Below are positions 11,801 to 21,882 of a stretch of DNA of 64,000 nt, piece by piece. The DNA is taken from NCBI GenBank assembly GCA_965198825.1, contig CBDAQB010000001.1, positions 682,001 through 746,000 of the forward strand. The letters run 5' to 3'. Numbering within the stretch: the stretch's first letter is position 1; each line of letters opens with the position of its first letter. Source of the DNA: BOG-908 sp965198825 (GTDB taxonomy: Bacteria > Pseudomonadota > Alphaproteobacteria > Acetobacterales > Acetobacteraceae). Below the pieces are notes generated by a model. The model had not been told where the DNA came from, ran no database searches, and saw only the letters and a list, made by a program, of their open reading frames with translations. The position numbers were made by a program, and so were the translations under genes.

Positions 11801-11989
11801 CGCGACCGCACTCTCCACCACGGCCGCCGAAGCGCCAGGATAAGTCGCCGACACCTGCACCTGCGGCGGCACGATGTCGGGGAACTGCGCAATAGGAATG
11901 CGGGTCAGCGAAATCGCGCCGGCAATCGTAATGATAATCGCAATGACGATCGCCAGGCGTGGCCGATCGACGAAGACGGCAGAAATCAT
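8843..11989 (-). CDS. RND (HAE1 family) multidrug efflux permease
   Basis: A 1048-residue inner-membrane proton-drug antiporter of the AcrB/MexB type. The N-terminal helix (MISAVFVDRPRLAIVIA) is followed by a porter-domain segment, GASAAVVESAVAQPIEAQV. The paired proton-relay aspartates appear in GIVVDDAIVVVENVERVM around residues 405-420, and the second half repeats the fold with a final helix group ending near residue 1030. Length and motifs are normal. It overlaps the upstream adaptor by four bases. No outer-membrane TolC-like factor or regulator is adjacent, so the pump probably borrows one encoded elsewhere. Substrate not predictable. Confidence 0.95.
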   Translation of the reverse strand: MISAVFVDRPRLAIVIAIIITIAGAISLTRIPIAQFPDIVPPQVQVSATYPGASAAVVESAVAQPIEAQVVGVDKMLYMKSVNSNDGSYNLTVSFALGTDPDINTVNVNNRVQTALAELPQEVQQEGLVVQKASSAVLEFVNFFSASGRQDTLFITNYVVIGVLDEISRINGVGQAQLFSQQKYSMRIWFDSQRLTNLNLSPGDVISAIQAQNIVAPVGRVGARPASRDVQFQFNVQTQGRLITAKQFGDIVVRANPDGSVLRVSDVARVELGAQNVDSESRLDGKPSVAMRINLAPGANAVATAKLVNAKLAQLKQRFPEGLDYQVTWNSTLFVTDTIAEVLKTLGEAFVLVVIVVFLFLGNIRATIIPTVAVPVSLIGAFAVLLALGFSANTVSLLAMVLAIGIVVDDAIVVVENVERVMEEHPDWDPRDSVKEAMRQITAPIIAITLVLLSVFVPIGFIPGISGVLFKQFAVTICAAMLISALNALTLSPALCGLFLRPHEKRKTGIMARVLRGIDKTRDGYANIVTRLLRRSALSVVAIAIFAVIVFGVSRAVPTGFLPSEDQGGFFIAIQLPDGASVARTSRVVGELEKKVIKMPGVADTFAIVGFSILDSAQEPNSGFMFARLKPFADRTTAETQVGALIGRVFGVGAQIRSANVIAINLPPIIGLATTGGFEYQLDALQGQDPADLASTMNGLMDAARADSHLGPIFSTFTASNPSLFLDIDREKAQALGLNMSDVFTALQATLGGIYINDFNLFGRVWQVNIEGDAFDRSDIPSLWNIYVRNKTGEMVPLRSIANVRITLGPQVITRYNNYRSVTINGSPAPGVSSGTAISTMAGLSARTLPAGYAYEWTGTAFQEVAAAGQTGTILALAVLFAYLFLVGLYESWVIPIPVLLSVVVGVLGSMLGIMLAGLSLDLYAQIGLVVLIALAAKNGILIVEFAKDQREQGMEIVEAAALGAKMRFRAVMMTSVAFVLGLVPLVFATGAAEISRRDVGTPVFAGMLAASAVGIFLIPMLYVTFQRGRESIKRRFGMTKAAPVTEA

Positions 11990-13164
11990 GGTTTCGGTTC
12001 AGCCGGCTGCGGCGAGGCAGGGCCAGGATTGACCACCATGCCGGCATGCACCTTCTGGATGCCCTCCACGATCACCGTCGCCCCTTCGGACAGGCCGCTC
12101 ACGATCGCCGCGGTCGCCGGCGTCGATTGCCCGAGCTGCACGCGCGTCTGCAGCGCATGGTTGCCGGCGCCCACCGTATAAACATAGTCGCCCTGCTGGT
12201 CCGACAGGATCGCAGCACGCGGCACGCCGAGCACGGTAATCGGCTCGACCCCCTGCACCAGCACCTGCACGAACTCGCCGTCGATCAGCTCGCGCGCGCC
12301 GGACGCATCCTTCGTCGCCGCGTCACCCTCCTTGTGAGCGATGAGCGGGTTAGGCAGCACCGCGCGCGCCGTCAGCGTGTCGGTGGTGGTCGCCACAGTC
12401 GGATCGACATAATCGAGCTTGCCGTCCGGCCCATAGATGTCGCCGGTCGGCAGCCGCACCTTCACCTTCACCGCCGAGAACCCTGCCGCGCCATAGCGCT
12501 TGCGCAGCTCAAGCGCCGTGCGCGAGGACACCGGGAACAGCACATACATCGGGTCCTGGCTGACGATCGTCGCAAGCGTCCCGGTCGAAGGCCCCACCAC
12601 GTTGCCCTCGGTCACCAGCGTCCGGCTGATACGCCCGGCGATCGGCGCATGGATCTCCGTATAATCGAGATTGATCTGCGACGTCTTGAGGTTGGCCTGC
12701 GCCGCCAGCACCTGCGCCGCCTGGCTCCTCTGGGTCGCCACCGCCTGGTCGTAGGTCGAGCGCTGGAAAGCCGGCGTGTTCTGCAGCGCCGTCTGCCTGT
12801 TCATCGTCTGCGTGGCGTTTTCCAGCAGCGCGTTGTTCTGCCCCACCGCCGCCTGCTTGGCCATCACATCGGCTTCAAACGGCCCCTGCTCCAGCTTATA
12901 AAGGAGATCGCCCTGCTTGACCTCGGTCCCCTCGGTGAACAGTCGCTGGTCCAGGAAGGCCGTCACGCGGGCGACCAGCGCCACCCGGCTGACGGCGGAA
13001 ATCCGCCCGATGAATTCATTCGTCTCGATGATCGGCGTGCGTGCGGCCTGAACCACCCCAACCGCCGGCGGCCCCATCTTCGGCTGTCCCAAGGCGCCTG
13101 GCGAGGCGAGGGCACATGTTGCCAGGATGGCGGAAATCGAACGCCAATGCCGCATACTCCACAC
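11986..13164 (-). CDS. RND efflux periplasmic adaptor (membrane fusion protein)
   Basis: The 392-residue protein bridges the RND permease to an outer-membrane channel. A signal sequence spans about residues 1-26 (ending near ASPGALG). It is followed by the barrel/lipoyl half RISAVSRVALVARVTAF, a long helical hairpin rich in Gln and Ala (around residues 95-165), and the second lipoyl half, YTEIHAPIAGRISRTLV, near residue 180. It is the first gene of the two-gene efflux operon and its stop overlaps the permease start (ATGA). A Cys in the signal region (ATCALA) is not in a clear lipobox, so lipidation is doubtful. Confidence 0.93.
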   Translation of the reverse strand: MWSMRHWRSISAILATCALASPGALGQPKMGPPAVGVVQAARTPIIETNEFIGRISAVSRVALVARVTAFLDQRLFTEGTEVKQGDLLYKLEQGPFEADVMAKQAAVGQNNALLENATQTMNRQTALQNTPAFQRSTYDQAVATQRSQAAQVLAAQANLKTSQINLDYTEIHAPIAGRISRTLVTEGNVVGPSTGTLATIVSQDPMYVLFPVSSRTALELRKRYGAAGFSAVKVKVRLPTGDIYGPDGKLDYVDPTVATTTDTLTARAVLPNPLIAHKEGDAATKDASGARELIDGEFVQVLVQGVEPITVLGVPRAAILSDQQGDYVYTVGAGNHALQTRVQLGQSTPATAAIVSGLSEGATVIVEGIQKVHAGMVVNPGPASPQPAEPKP

Positions 13165-13238
13165 ACCCCATCCTAAGCGGCCCCGACCGGAGCGGCGCAG
13201 ACATGGGGGCTATGTAACGCGATCGTAAGTCCCCCGAA

Positions 13239-13302
13239 AGCCCGGCGCCCCGGCCAGCGGGCGCCCCGGCCAGCCGGCCACCGGCCGCTGCGGGCGCCCC
13301 AA
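13239..13302. repeat. GC-rich direct repeats and hairpin
   Basis: The unit GCGCCCCGGCCAG occurs twice in tandem, and the segment ends with GCGGGCGCCCC, which can pair with the earlier GGGCGCCCC. It lies between the adaptor promoter side and the small ORF and could act as a terminator for the latter. Confidence 0.5.
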
Positions 13303-13310
13303 CCCGGTTT

Positions 13311-13451
13311 TCAGCAGCGCGGATGGTTGCTGCCTGTCAGAACGTGCAAGCGGGGAATGAGGGTCAGCCCGACGCCGATGGAAATGCCAGCCAGAATGGC
13401 CACGCCCTGAAGCGGATGCGCCATGAGCCAGACCAAGAGATCATCGACCAT
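13311..13451 (-). CDS. Possible small single-span membrane protein (46 aa)
   Basis: A short reading frame begins MVDDLLVWLMAHPLQG and continues into a hydrophobic stretch (GVAILAGISIGVGLTLIP), ending in a basic tail (RLHVLTGSNHPRC). The single predicted transmembrane segment and charge pattern are those of a real small membrane protein. A GAGGGAG sequence lies about 11 bases before the ATG, a somewhat long spacing. It is too short to assign to a family, and the GC-rich hairpin sits immediately after its stop. It could be a chance frame; confidence is low. Confidence 0.38.
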   Translation of the reverse strand: MVDDLLVWLMAHPLQGVAILAGISIGVGLTLIPRLHVLTGSNHPRC

Positions 13452-13930
13452 CGCCCAGTGAACTCCCTCTACCGATTGCGCCGCCGCCAAACCGCCTGTC
13501 GTGCCTGTGTTTGAGCCAGAGGATAGTAGACTAAGGAGGGTCCGCCCTCTCTGTCACCGATTTTCGGCTCCCGCGGTGCGTCAATCGTTCCTGCGCCCAA
13601 CATCACAACGTTCCGCAATGCCTTCTAAACGGGCAACGGCGCAATAATCGTCCAGCGAAACCACTGAATTGCCTCGCACAAGGCACCGGGGCGCTGCGTC
13701 CGCCATCGATGCCGTAGACCGCGCAGCCCCACCCGCGTGTCCACAGGGCGCATCCAGAGGCGTGGCACCCTTTCTGCAAGGGGAGGTCCTCGGAACGAGC
13801 GGCACAGCGCTGCCGCGGGAGACTCCCAAGCCATGCCACGCCTCAGCCAGAAAACCAGAGCCAAGGTCAAAACCGCCGCCGCTTATCGGCGCGTTGCCGG
13901 CAACAGCCTCCCACCGCTCGGCCGAACCGC
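13452..13930. other. 479-base region without a convincing gene
   Basis: No reading frame here has a recognisable product. The region contains an 11-base inverted repeat (GAGGCGTGGCA at 13757-13767 and TGCCACGCCTC at 13834-13844) enclosing a GC-rich loop with a further GGCA/TGCC pairing. It probably holds the promoter and leader of the amine oxidase gene. An open frame on the plus strand (13737-13934) overlaps the oxidase start but looks non-coding. Confidence 0.45.
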
Positions 13931-15496
13931 TTGACCACACGACGCCGGTTCATTGAACGCGTTGCGGCGGCCGGTGGTTTCGGTGCCGCATTCACCACCC
14001 TGCGCGCCCTCGGCATGGTCCCGGAACAGGCCTACGGCGCCCCGCTCCAACTCGCCCGCGCCCCCGAAGGTGCCAGCATCGTCGTACTCGGCGCGGGCAT
14101 CGCAGGCCTTGTCTCCGCCTACGAACTTTCCAAGGCCGGCTACCGCGTCACCCTTCTGGAAGCGCGCGACCGGGTCGGCGGCCGCAACTGGAGCATCCGG
14201 CGCGGCACACGCGTCGACATGACGGACGGCACGCAGCAGCTCTGCGACTTCTCCGAGGGCGAGTATTTCAACGCCGGCCCCGCCCGCCTCCCGAGCCATC
14301 ACCAAACCATACTCGGCTACTGCCGCAGCTTCGGCGTCGCACTCGAAACCGAAGTCAACCGCAGCCGCAGCGCCTACCTCCAAACCGCAACGGCAAACGG
14401 CGGCAAACCCTTTCGCCTCCGCCAGGCCATGGCCGACACCAGAGGCCACATCAGCGAACTTTTGAGCAAAGCCATCAACCGCGGCCGCCTCGACGACCAG
14501 CTCTCCGCCGAAGACCGCGACCGCATGACCGCTTTCCTGAGAAACTACGGCGATCTCGACAAATTCTCTGCCTACGCCGGCTCCACACGCGCCGGCTACA
14601 AGATCGAACCAGGCGCCTACCTGCAAAAAGGCGTCGCTGTCGATCCGATGTCCATGCACGAACTGCTGGACGCCGACTTGTGGATCGCCATGCTCTTCGA
14701 CGAGCTGATCGATTGGCAAGCCACCATGCTGCAACCCGTCGGCGGCATGGACCAGATCCCGCGCGCCTTCGAAGCCAGGCTCGGCCCCATCATCCGGCGC
14801 GGCGTCGAAGTCGCCGAAATTCGCCAGTCCGCCAGCGGCGTCACCATCGGAACACGCGAACGCGCAAGCAATCAAACCGGCAGTGTCATGGCCGACTACG
14901 CCATCGTCACCCTGCCTCTCAACATCCTCGCAGGCATGAGCGCCGACTTTTCCGCCAACGTGCGCGCCGCACTCTCACGCGTGAAATACGAGGAATCGAC
15001 CAAGGTCGCCTTCGAAGCGCCGCGCTTCTGGGAGCGCGAGCAAATCTACGGAGGCCTGTCCTACGTAAAAGGCGATACCAGCGTCGTCTGGTATCCAAGC
15101 CACGGCTTCCACAACCCGTCCGGCATTCTCCTGGGCGCCTACGCGAGCGGCCCCGCCGCGCGCCGCCTCGCCGAGCTTTCGCTGGAAGAACGGATTGATG
15201 CAGCCCGCTCCGCCATAGAACGCCTGCATCCCGGCCAATCACGCTTCCTGACGAACGGCATTAACGTCACCTGGTCGAAAATTCCCTACAACCTCGGCCC
15301 TTGGGTGAAAGCCTGGGACGACGAAGGCGGAAACAACCCCGACGACTACAAGCTTCTCAACCAGCCGGACGGCCGCATCTATTTTTCCACGGCAAACCTC
15401 AGCCAGACTCCCGGCTGGCAGGAAGGTGCTGCCCGCGCAGCGCATCGTACCGTGGGTATGATTGGTCAGCGGGCAACGCAAGTACAGAAAACGTGA
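13931..15496 (+). CDS. Tat-exported flavin amine/L-amino-acid oxidase
   Basis: A 521-residue FAD-dependent amine oxidase. It begins with a twin-arginine signal (TTRRRFIERVAAAGGFGAAF), implying export of the folded, FAD-loaded enzyme to the periplasm. The FAD-binding dinucleotide motif VVLGAGIAGLVSAYELSK starts near residue 50 and continues to LLEARDRVGGRNW; the C-terminal GRIYFSTANLSQTPGWQEGA matches the FAD-closing motif of the family. The start is a TTG that gives the complete Tat motif. The expected products are an imino acid (or imine) and H2O2, which fits the RidA homologue encoded next. Substrate (amino acid versus polyamine or other amine) is not determined. Confidence 0.9.
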   Translation: MTTRRRFIERVAAAGGFGAAFTTLRALGMVPEQAYGAPLQLARAPEGASIVVLGAGIAGLVSAYELSKAGYRVTLLEARDRVGGRNWSIRRGTRVDMTDGTQQLCDFSEGEYFNAGPARLPSHHQTILGYCRSFGVALETEVNRSRSAYLQTATANGGKPFRLRQAMADTRGHISELLSKAINRGRLDDQLSAEDRDRMTAFLRNYGDLDKFSAYAGSTRAGYKIEPGAYLQKGVAVDPMSMHELLDADLWIAMLFDELIDWQATMLQPVGGMDQIPRAFEARLGPIIRRGVEVAEIRQSASGVTIGTRERASNQTGSVMADYAIVTLPLNILAGMSADFSANVRAALSRVKYEESTKVAFEAPRFWEREQIYGGLSYVKGDTSVVWYPSHGFHNPSGILLGAYASGPAARRLAELSLEERIDAARSAIERLHPGQSRFLTNGINVTWSKIPYNLGPWVKAWDDEGGNNPDDYKLLNQPDGRIYFSTANLSQTPGWQEGAARAAHRTVGMIGQRATQVQKT

Positions 15497-15509
15497 GAAA
15501 GAAAGCGTC

Positions 15510-15692
15510 TTCTTTTTTGAAAAAAAGAAGCAAAAAACTTTTGCATGTTTGCGCCGCCTTTGAGGGTTGTCCGGGGCGCTTGGCGACGAAGCAATCCACC
15601 GCAACCAAATCGCCGTCACCACTCGAAGCCTAGATCGCAAAAGCCTTGCCCAAACAAACAAAAGTTTTTTGCTTCTTTTTTTAAAAAAGAAG
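15510..15692. repeat. AT-rich intergenic palindrome, full copy with nested repeat
   Basis: Both halves are present. The spacer carries GGCGACGAAGCAATCCA, a core also present in the spacer of the copy at 1263-1434. Confidence 0.85.
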
Positions 15693-15721
15693 TCCTTGCC
15701 CTTCCCTAAAAGGACCACTCA

Positions 15722-16216
15722 ATGAAAAGACTATCGCTCCTGGCACTGCTTGCCTGCGGCGCCGCCACCATGGCGCATGCGGAGGACGTCATTCGTCTGC
15801 CGTTGCTGGACAGCAAATTTCCTATTGCGGCAGCGGTCACGGTCCATTCCGGCATCGACACCGTGTTCATGAGCGGTGCGCTTGGCCCGACTGTCGATCC
15901 GGCCGCGCCGAAGGATGCAAAGCCGACCTGGGGAAACATGGAGACCCAGTCGATGAATGCGTTGACTTCCATCAAGGCGACGTTGGGCCGCATGGGATTA
16001 GGCATGGGGGATGTCGTCAAGATGACGATCTTCATGGTGGGCGATCCGGCGAACGGCAACAAGATGGATTTTGCCGGCATGATGGCCAGCTACACGAAAT
16101 TTTTCGGTACGAAGGATCAGCCGAACCTGCCGGCCCGCAGTGCCGTGCAGGTCGCCGCCCTCGCGGCACCCGGCGCTCTCATCGAGATTGAGTGCATCGC
16201 TGCAAAACCGCACTGA
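15722..16216 (+). CDS. Exported RidA/YjgF-family imine deaminase
   Basis: RidA proteins hydrolyse reactive 2-imino acids to 2-oxo acids and ammonia. Residues 1-20 form a Sec signal peptide (MKRLSLLALLACGAATMAHA), so the mature protein should act in the periplasm, unlike the usual cytosolic RidA. The family C-terminal signature LPARSAVQVAALAAPGALIE retains the Arg that binds the substrate carboxylate, followed by IEIECIA. It lies directly after the Tat-exported amine oxidase, the enzyme type that makes imines, separated only by an AT-rich palindrome. A role in clearing the oxidase product is a strong inference from motif, export signal and neighbourhood. Confidence 0.88.
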   Translation: MKRLSLLALLACGAATMAHAEDVIRLPLLDSKFPIAAAVTVHSGIDTVFMSGALGPTVDPAAPKDAKPTWGNMETQSMNALTSIKATLGRMGLGMGDVVKMTIFMVGDPANGNKMDFAGMMASYTKFFGTKDQPNLPARSAVQVAALAAPGALIEIECIAAKPH

Positions 16217-16268
16217 ACTGGCACGACTATTGCTTTACCGTAATGCACGCTTCTCGTAGGACTCCCCG

Positions 16269-19118
16269 ATGAAGAACCAAACGATGACCGCCGCCGCCCT
16301 CGCGGTCCTGCTTCCAGCCGCCGTTCAGGCACAGACTGCGCCCGCGCCTGCAGCACCACAGATTGTCGCCTCCGTGGACAGCGCTAATCCTAATGCCTCT
16401 GCGACCCCCGAGGACGTCATCGTCACCGGAACGCGTCAGCAAGGCCGCACCAAGCAGGCGAGCCCCGCGCCTGTCGACGTCATCAGCGGCAAGGAGCTCG
16501 CCGCCACCGGCCAGCAGAACGTCTTCGACGCCCTCAATAAACTTCTGCCATCCTTGAATCTGCCGCCGGCCGGCTTCGACATTGCCGGCCTGGTGCGCTC
16601 GGCGCGTCTGCGCGGCCTCAGCCCGGACGACACGCTCGTTCTCATCGACGGCAAGCGGCGCCACGTCTCAGCCTACATCAATGCGCTCACCGGCCCCGTC
16701 GGCGGTTCCGATCCTGTCGACCTCGACATGATCCCGATCAGCCTCATCGACCACATCGAAGTGCTGCGCGACGGCGCCGCCGCGCAATATGGGTCGGACG
16801 CGATCGCCGGTGTGATCAACATCATTCTCAAGCACAATGATCATGGCGGTGACGCCTTCGCACAGGAAGGCGCCACCTTCGTCCAGGATGGTTTCACCAA
16901 CAACCTGGGTGCAAGCGTCGGCACGTCGCTGGGCGGCAAGGGTTTCTTCGACTTTGCGGCCGACTACCGCTACCACGACCACACCAACCGCGACGGCAAC
17001 TACCCGAACACCGGTCCTCTGCAGACGCAGGACAAGAACACGCTCAGCCAGATCGAAGGTGATCCACGCTACAACCTCGTCAATCTGGGCTTCAACACGG
17101 CCTATACCATCGCGCCCGAGGCAACGCTCTATTCGAACGCCACCTACACCTATCGGCATTCGGAAGCGTTCGAAAACTACCGCGACCCGAACACGAGCGG
17201 CGCCTACGTTCCCACCGCCATCACGCCGGCCACGCCGTTCGGCAACCTGACCGCGGCCAGCATCTATCCCATCGGCTTCGAACCACTCGAGACGATCAAC
17301 GAAGACGATTATGCTGTCACGGTCGGCGTCAAGGGAGATTTTGCCGGAGACTGGCATTACGATCTCAGTTCGACCTACGGCGGCGACATTATGAACTTCG
17401 GCCTGATCAACTCAATCAATACGAGTTTGCTTCAGGCGACCGGCGCATCTCCCACACACTTCCATAACGGGAGGTACGCCGACACGGAATGGACGAACAA
17501 CCTCGACTTCAGCCACCCCTTTGATCTCGGTTTCCTGGCGCGCCCCCTGAGCGTCGCCATCGGCGGCGAAATCCGCCGCAACACCTATCAGATCAGCCAG
17601 GGCGATAGTGCCGCGCAGTTTGGCGGCGGACCGCAGGCCTTTGCTGCCGTCACGCCAACCGACAGCGCCTATCTGCAACGCACCAATGAGGCGATCTACG
17701 GCGACGTTGCCGCCTATATCACCGAGCATTGGCAGGTCGACATCGCCGGCCGCTTCGAGCACTACACCGACGTCGGCAACACGGAGACCGGAAAAGTCAC
17801 CTCGCGCTACGACGTGACGCCTTGGTTTGCCGTGCGAGGCACCATCAGCAACGGCTTCCGCGCACCGACGCTGGCTCAGGAAGGTTTTACGACCGTCAAC
17901 GTGGGTCCAACGACAGCGAGCGGACAATTCGCCGTGGGCTCCGCCGCCGCTGCCGCGTTAGGGGCGCGCCCGCTCAAGCCGGAGCGTTCGCAGAACTATG
18001 AAGCCGGCATCGTCGTCACGCCCATGCAGGACATGCATCTCGCCATCGACGCCTACCAGATCGGCCTGCGCGACCAGATCGTGGACTCAGGCAGCTTCAC
18101 CGGCGATGCAGCCGCGTCCGCACTGGCCCTCAGCGGCCTGTTGCCGCCCACCTGCTCGGCAGGCGGCTGCAGCGTGTCCGCCCAATACTTCACCAACGGC
18201 GTCAACACCCGCACACGCGGCGTCGATATCACCTGGGACTACCTCACACGTCTCGGTCAATATGGCCGCATCAACTGGATAGCCTCCGCCAACATCAACG
18301 ACGTCGAACTCACCCGCGTCGATCCCACCGTGAACTTCACGCCTGATGTGCTCTCCGAACTCACGCGCGACTCGCCGAAAAGCAAGATCATCCTGCAAGG
18401 CACCTACTCTCTCGACCGCTTCAGCTTCATGGGACGCGTCACCCGCTACGGCGAAGTCGACGAAGTTCTGGCAGACGGCAATTCCGGCAACTTCCCCTAC
18501 ACGTCGAACCGCAACAAGCCAGCCTGGATCGGTGACGTTGAAATCGGCTACAATCTTCTCGAAGGCCTGAAACTCACTGTCGGCGCCGACAATTTCACCG
18601 ACAAATATGCCTACCACACGACCCCTGGCTCGCGTTACCACAACGCCGTCCTCTACATTCCCTCTTCGCCCTACGGCATCAACGGCGGCTTCTATTACGC
18701 CAGGCTGAACTACAACTGGGGCGCCGCCGCGGTCCCGCCGATGCCTCCCGCAGAGCCCATCGCAGCTGCACCTGTCGCAATGACGCCAACCCGCACCTAC
18801 CTCGTCTTCTTCGACTGGGACCGCGCGGACCTCACCCAGCGCGCGCGCCAGATCGTCGCCGAAGCAGCCCAAGCCGCACCACGCGTGCAAACCACGAAGA
18901 TCGAAGTCAACGGCTACACCGATCTCTCAGGCACCGCCGCCTACAACCAGAAACTCTCAGTCCGCCGCGCCAAGACGGTCGAAGCGGAACTGGTCCACGA
19001 CGGTGTCGCGGAGAGCGAAATCTTCATCCACGGCTACGGCGAAACCAACCCCCTGGTCCCCACTGCCAAGGGCGTACGCGAGCCGCAAAACCGCCGCGTG
19101 GAAATCATCCTGCGCTAG
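16269..19118 (+). CDS. TonB-dependent receptor with C-terminal OmpA-like domain
   Basis: A 949-residue outer-membrane protein. After a signal peptide (residues 1-22), a TonB-box-like EDVIVTG is followed by a plug domain (LRGLSPDDTLVLIDGKRRHV, then AAAQYGSDAIAGVINIILK) and a long beta-barrel to about residue 817, ending FYYARLNYNW. A Pro/Ala-rich linker (PPMPPAEPIAAAP) leads to a complete OmpA-like peptidoglycan-binding domain (residues about 835-949) with FFDWDRADLT, EVNGYTDLSG and NRRVEIIL. The fusion of an active-transport receptor to a peptidoglycan anchor is unusual. Ligand unknown; neighbours suggest amino-containing compounds or gamma-glutamyl peptides. Confidence 0.9.
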   Translation: MKNQTMTAAALAVLLPAAVQAQTAPAPAAPQIVASVDSANPNASATPEDVIVTGTRQQGRTKQASPAPVDVISGKELAATGQQNVFDALNKLLPSLNLPPAGFDIAGLVRSARLRGLSPDDTLVLIDGKRRHVSAYINALTGPVGGSDPVDLDMIPISLIDHIEVLRDGAAAQYGSDAIAGVINIILKHNDHGGDAFAQEGATFVQDGFTNNLGASVGTSLGGKGFFDFAADYRYHDHTNRDGNYPNTGPLQTQDKNTLSQIEGDPRYNLVNLGFNTAYTIAPEATLYSNATYTYRHSEAFENYRDPNTSGAYVPTAITPATPFGNLTAASIYPIGFEPLETINEDDYAVTVGVKGDFAGDWHYDLSSTYGGDIMNFGLINSINTSLLQATGASPTHFHNGRYADTEWTNNLDFSHPFDLGFLARPLSVAIGGEIRRNTYQISQGDSAAQFGGGPQAFAAVTPTDSAYLQRTNEAIYGDVAAYITEHWQVDIAGRFEHYTDVGNTETGKVTSRYDVTPWFAVRGTISNGFRAPTLAQEGFTTVNVGPTTASGQFAVGSAAAAALGARPLKPERSQNYEAGIVVTPMQDMHLAIDAYQIGLRDQIVDSGSFTGDAAASALALSGLLPPTCSAGGCSVSAQYFTNGVNTRTRGVDITWDYLTRLGQYGRINWIASANINDVELTRVDPTVNFTPDVLSELTRDSPKSKIILQGTYSLDRFSFMGRVTRYGEVDEVLADGNSGNFPYTSNRNKPAWIGDVEIGYNLLEGLKLTVGADNFTDKYAYHTTPGSRYHNAVLYIPSSPYGINGGFYYARLNYNWGAAAVPPMPPAEPIAAAPVAMTPTRTYLVFFDWDRADLTQRARQIVAEAAQAAPRVQTTKIEVNGYTDLSGTAAYNQKLSVRRAKTVEAELVHDGVAESEIFIHGYGETNPLVPTAKGVREPQNRRVEIILR

Positions 19119-19128
19119 TCACCAAACT

Positions 19129-19160
19129 CGTCTCCCTCCCCCCTCGTGGGGGAGGGGGCC
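19129..19160 (+). terminator. Probable terminator hairpin after the receptor gene
   Basis: CCCTCCCCC and GGGGGAGGGGG flank a four-base loop about 15 bases after the stop codon. There is no clear U-run, so it may equally be a member of a common GC-rich hairpin repeat. Confidence 0.45.
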
Positions 19161-19195
19161 GACACACCAAACCAAATTAATCATCCGACCCAAAC

Positions 19196-19232
19196 GAACA
19201 AAAGTTTTCTGCCGCACCTCTAAAAAAGAAGA
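19196..19232. repeat. AT-rich palindrome, degenerate right half
   Basis: CAAAAGTTTTCTGC and TAAAAAAGAAG match the right half of the dispersed element, with mutations in the central T-run; the left half is missing. Confidence 0.6.
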
Positions 19233-19283
19233 CCCTCCTTCCTGAGGTTGCGTCCAGCTGCAGGGCAGGGGATCATCCCGCCC

Positions 19284-21053
<1,770 letters not shown>

Positions 21054-21195
21054 AACAAGCAAGCAAGTGGTTCTTTTTTGAAAAAAAGAACCAAAAAACT
21101 TTTGCGACCTTGGGCTGAGCCTGCGCCAGTGCCCGGCCCAAACGTCTAAAAGTTTTGGGGCTGACCCAGATCCGGAGCTGATCTAGGGTCTGGAA

Positions 21196-21882
21196 ATGCA
21201 CCTAAGGCGTTGTCGCCTAACGGAAAAACAGCAAGGCCGGCTGGCCGAGCTTTTCGTCGCTGGTTCCGTTGCCAGAACGGCGGCCGATTTATGCGGAATA
21301 AACCCCAAATCGGCCGTTCTATTTTTCCATCGTTTGCGCCAGCTCATCGCTGAGCGGCTGATCGAAGAGGCGCCGTTCGAGGGCGAAGTGGAGATCGACG
21401 AGAGCTATTTCGGGGGCCATCGCAAAGGCAAGCGGGGACGCGGTGCTGCGGGCAAAGTGGCTGTTTTCGGCATCCTCAAACGGGGCGGCCGCGTCTACAC
21501 AATGGTTGCACCCGACCTGCAGCGCGACACGCTGATGCCTGTCATCCGCGCCAAGGTGGAGCCCGATTCAGTAGTCTATACCGACAGCTACAACATCTAC
21601 GATGTGCTGGATGTATCAGAATTCCATCATCACAGGATCAACCATCAGCATGCGTTTGTTGCTGGGAAAATCAACCACATTAACGGCATTGAGAATTTCT
21701 GGAACCACGCCAAACGCACGCTCAGCCGCTACAACGGCATTCCGCGCAAGCACTTCGCTCTGTTCCTCAAGGAGGCGGAGTTCCGCTTCAACTACGGCAG
21801 CCCGGCCGCTCAGCTGCGTCAGATCAAGCGCTGGGCCACGCCGAAAAGCCTAACCTCTCATGCCCCCGCCAAACCAGCGTGA
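21196..21882 (+). CDS. IS1595-family (ISXO2-like) transposase
   Basis: A 228-residue DDE-type transposase. An N-terminal helix-turn-helix-like region (LTEKQQGRLAELFVAGSVAR) precedes the ISXO2 domain, with the first catalytic Asp in VEIDESYFGGHRKGKRG near residue 59, the second in VVYTDSYNIYD near residue 131, and the family variant HINGIENFWNHAKR near residue 168 (Asn/His and Glu positions typical of ISXO2). The frame is intact. It lies inside perfect terminal repeats, so it is the mobility gene of this element. Confidence 0.94.
   Translation: MHLRRCRLTEKQQGRLAELFVAGSVARTAADLCGINPKSAVLFFHRLRQLIAERLIEEAPFEGEVEIDESYFGGHRKGKRGRGAAGKVAVFGILKRGGRVYTMVAPDLQRDTLMPVIRAKVEPDSVVYTDSYNIYDVLDVSEFHHHRINHQHAFVAGKINHINGIENFWNHAKRTLSRYNGIPRKHFALFLKEAEFRFNYGSPAAQLRQIKRWATPKSLTSHAPAKPA

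Noticed and set aside
9863..12181. 772-codon frame opposite the RND permease
   Set aside because: Antisense shadow; composition dominated by Arg, His and Gln with no hydrophobic core pattern.
13581..13940. 119-codon minus-strand frame before the amine oxidase
   Set aside because: No domain, unusual composition, and overlaps the Tat-signal start of the oxidase; taken as non-coding.
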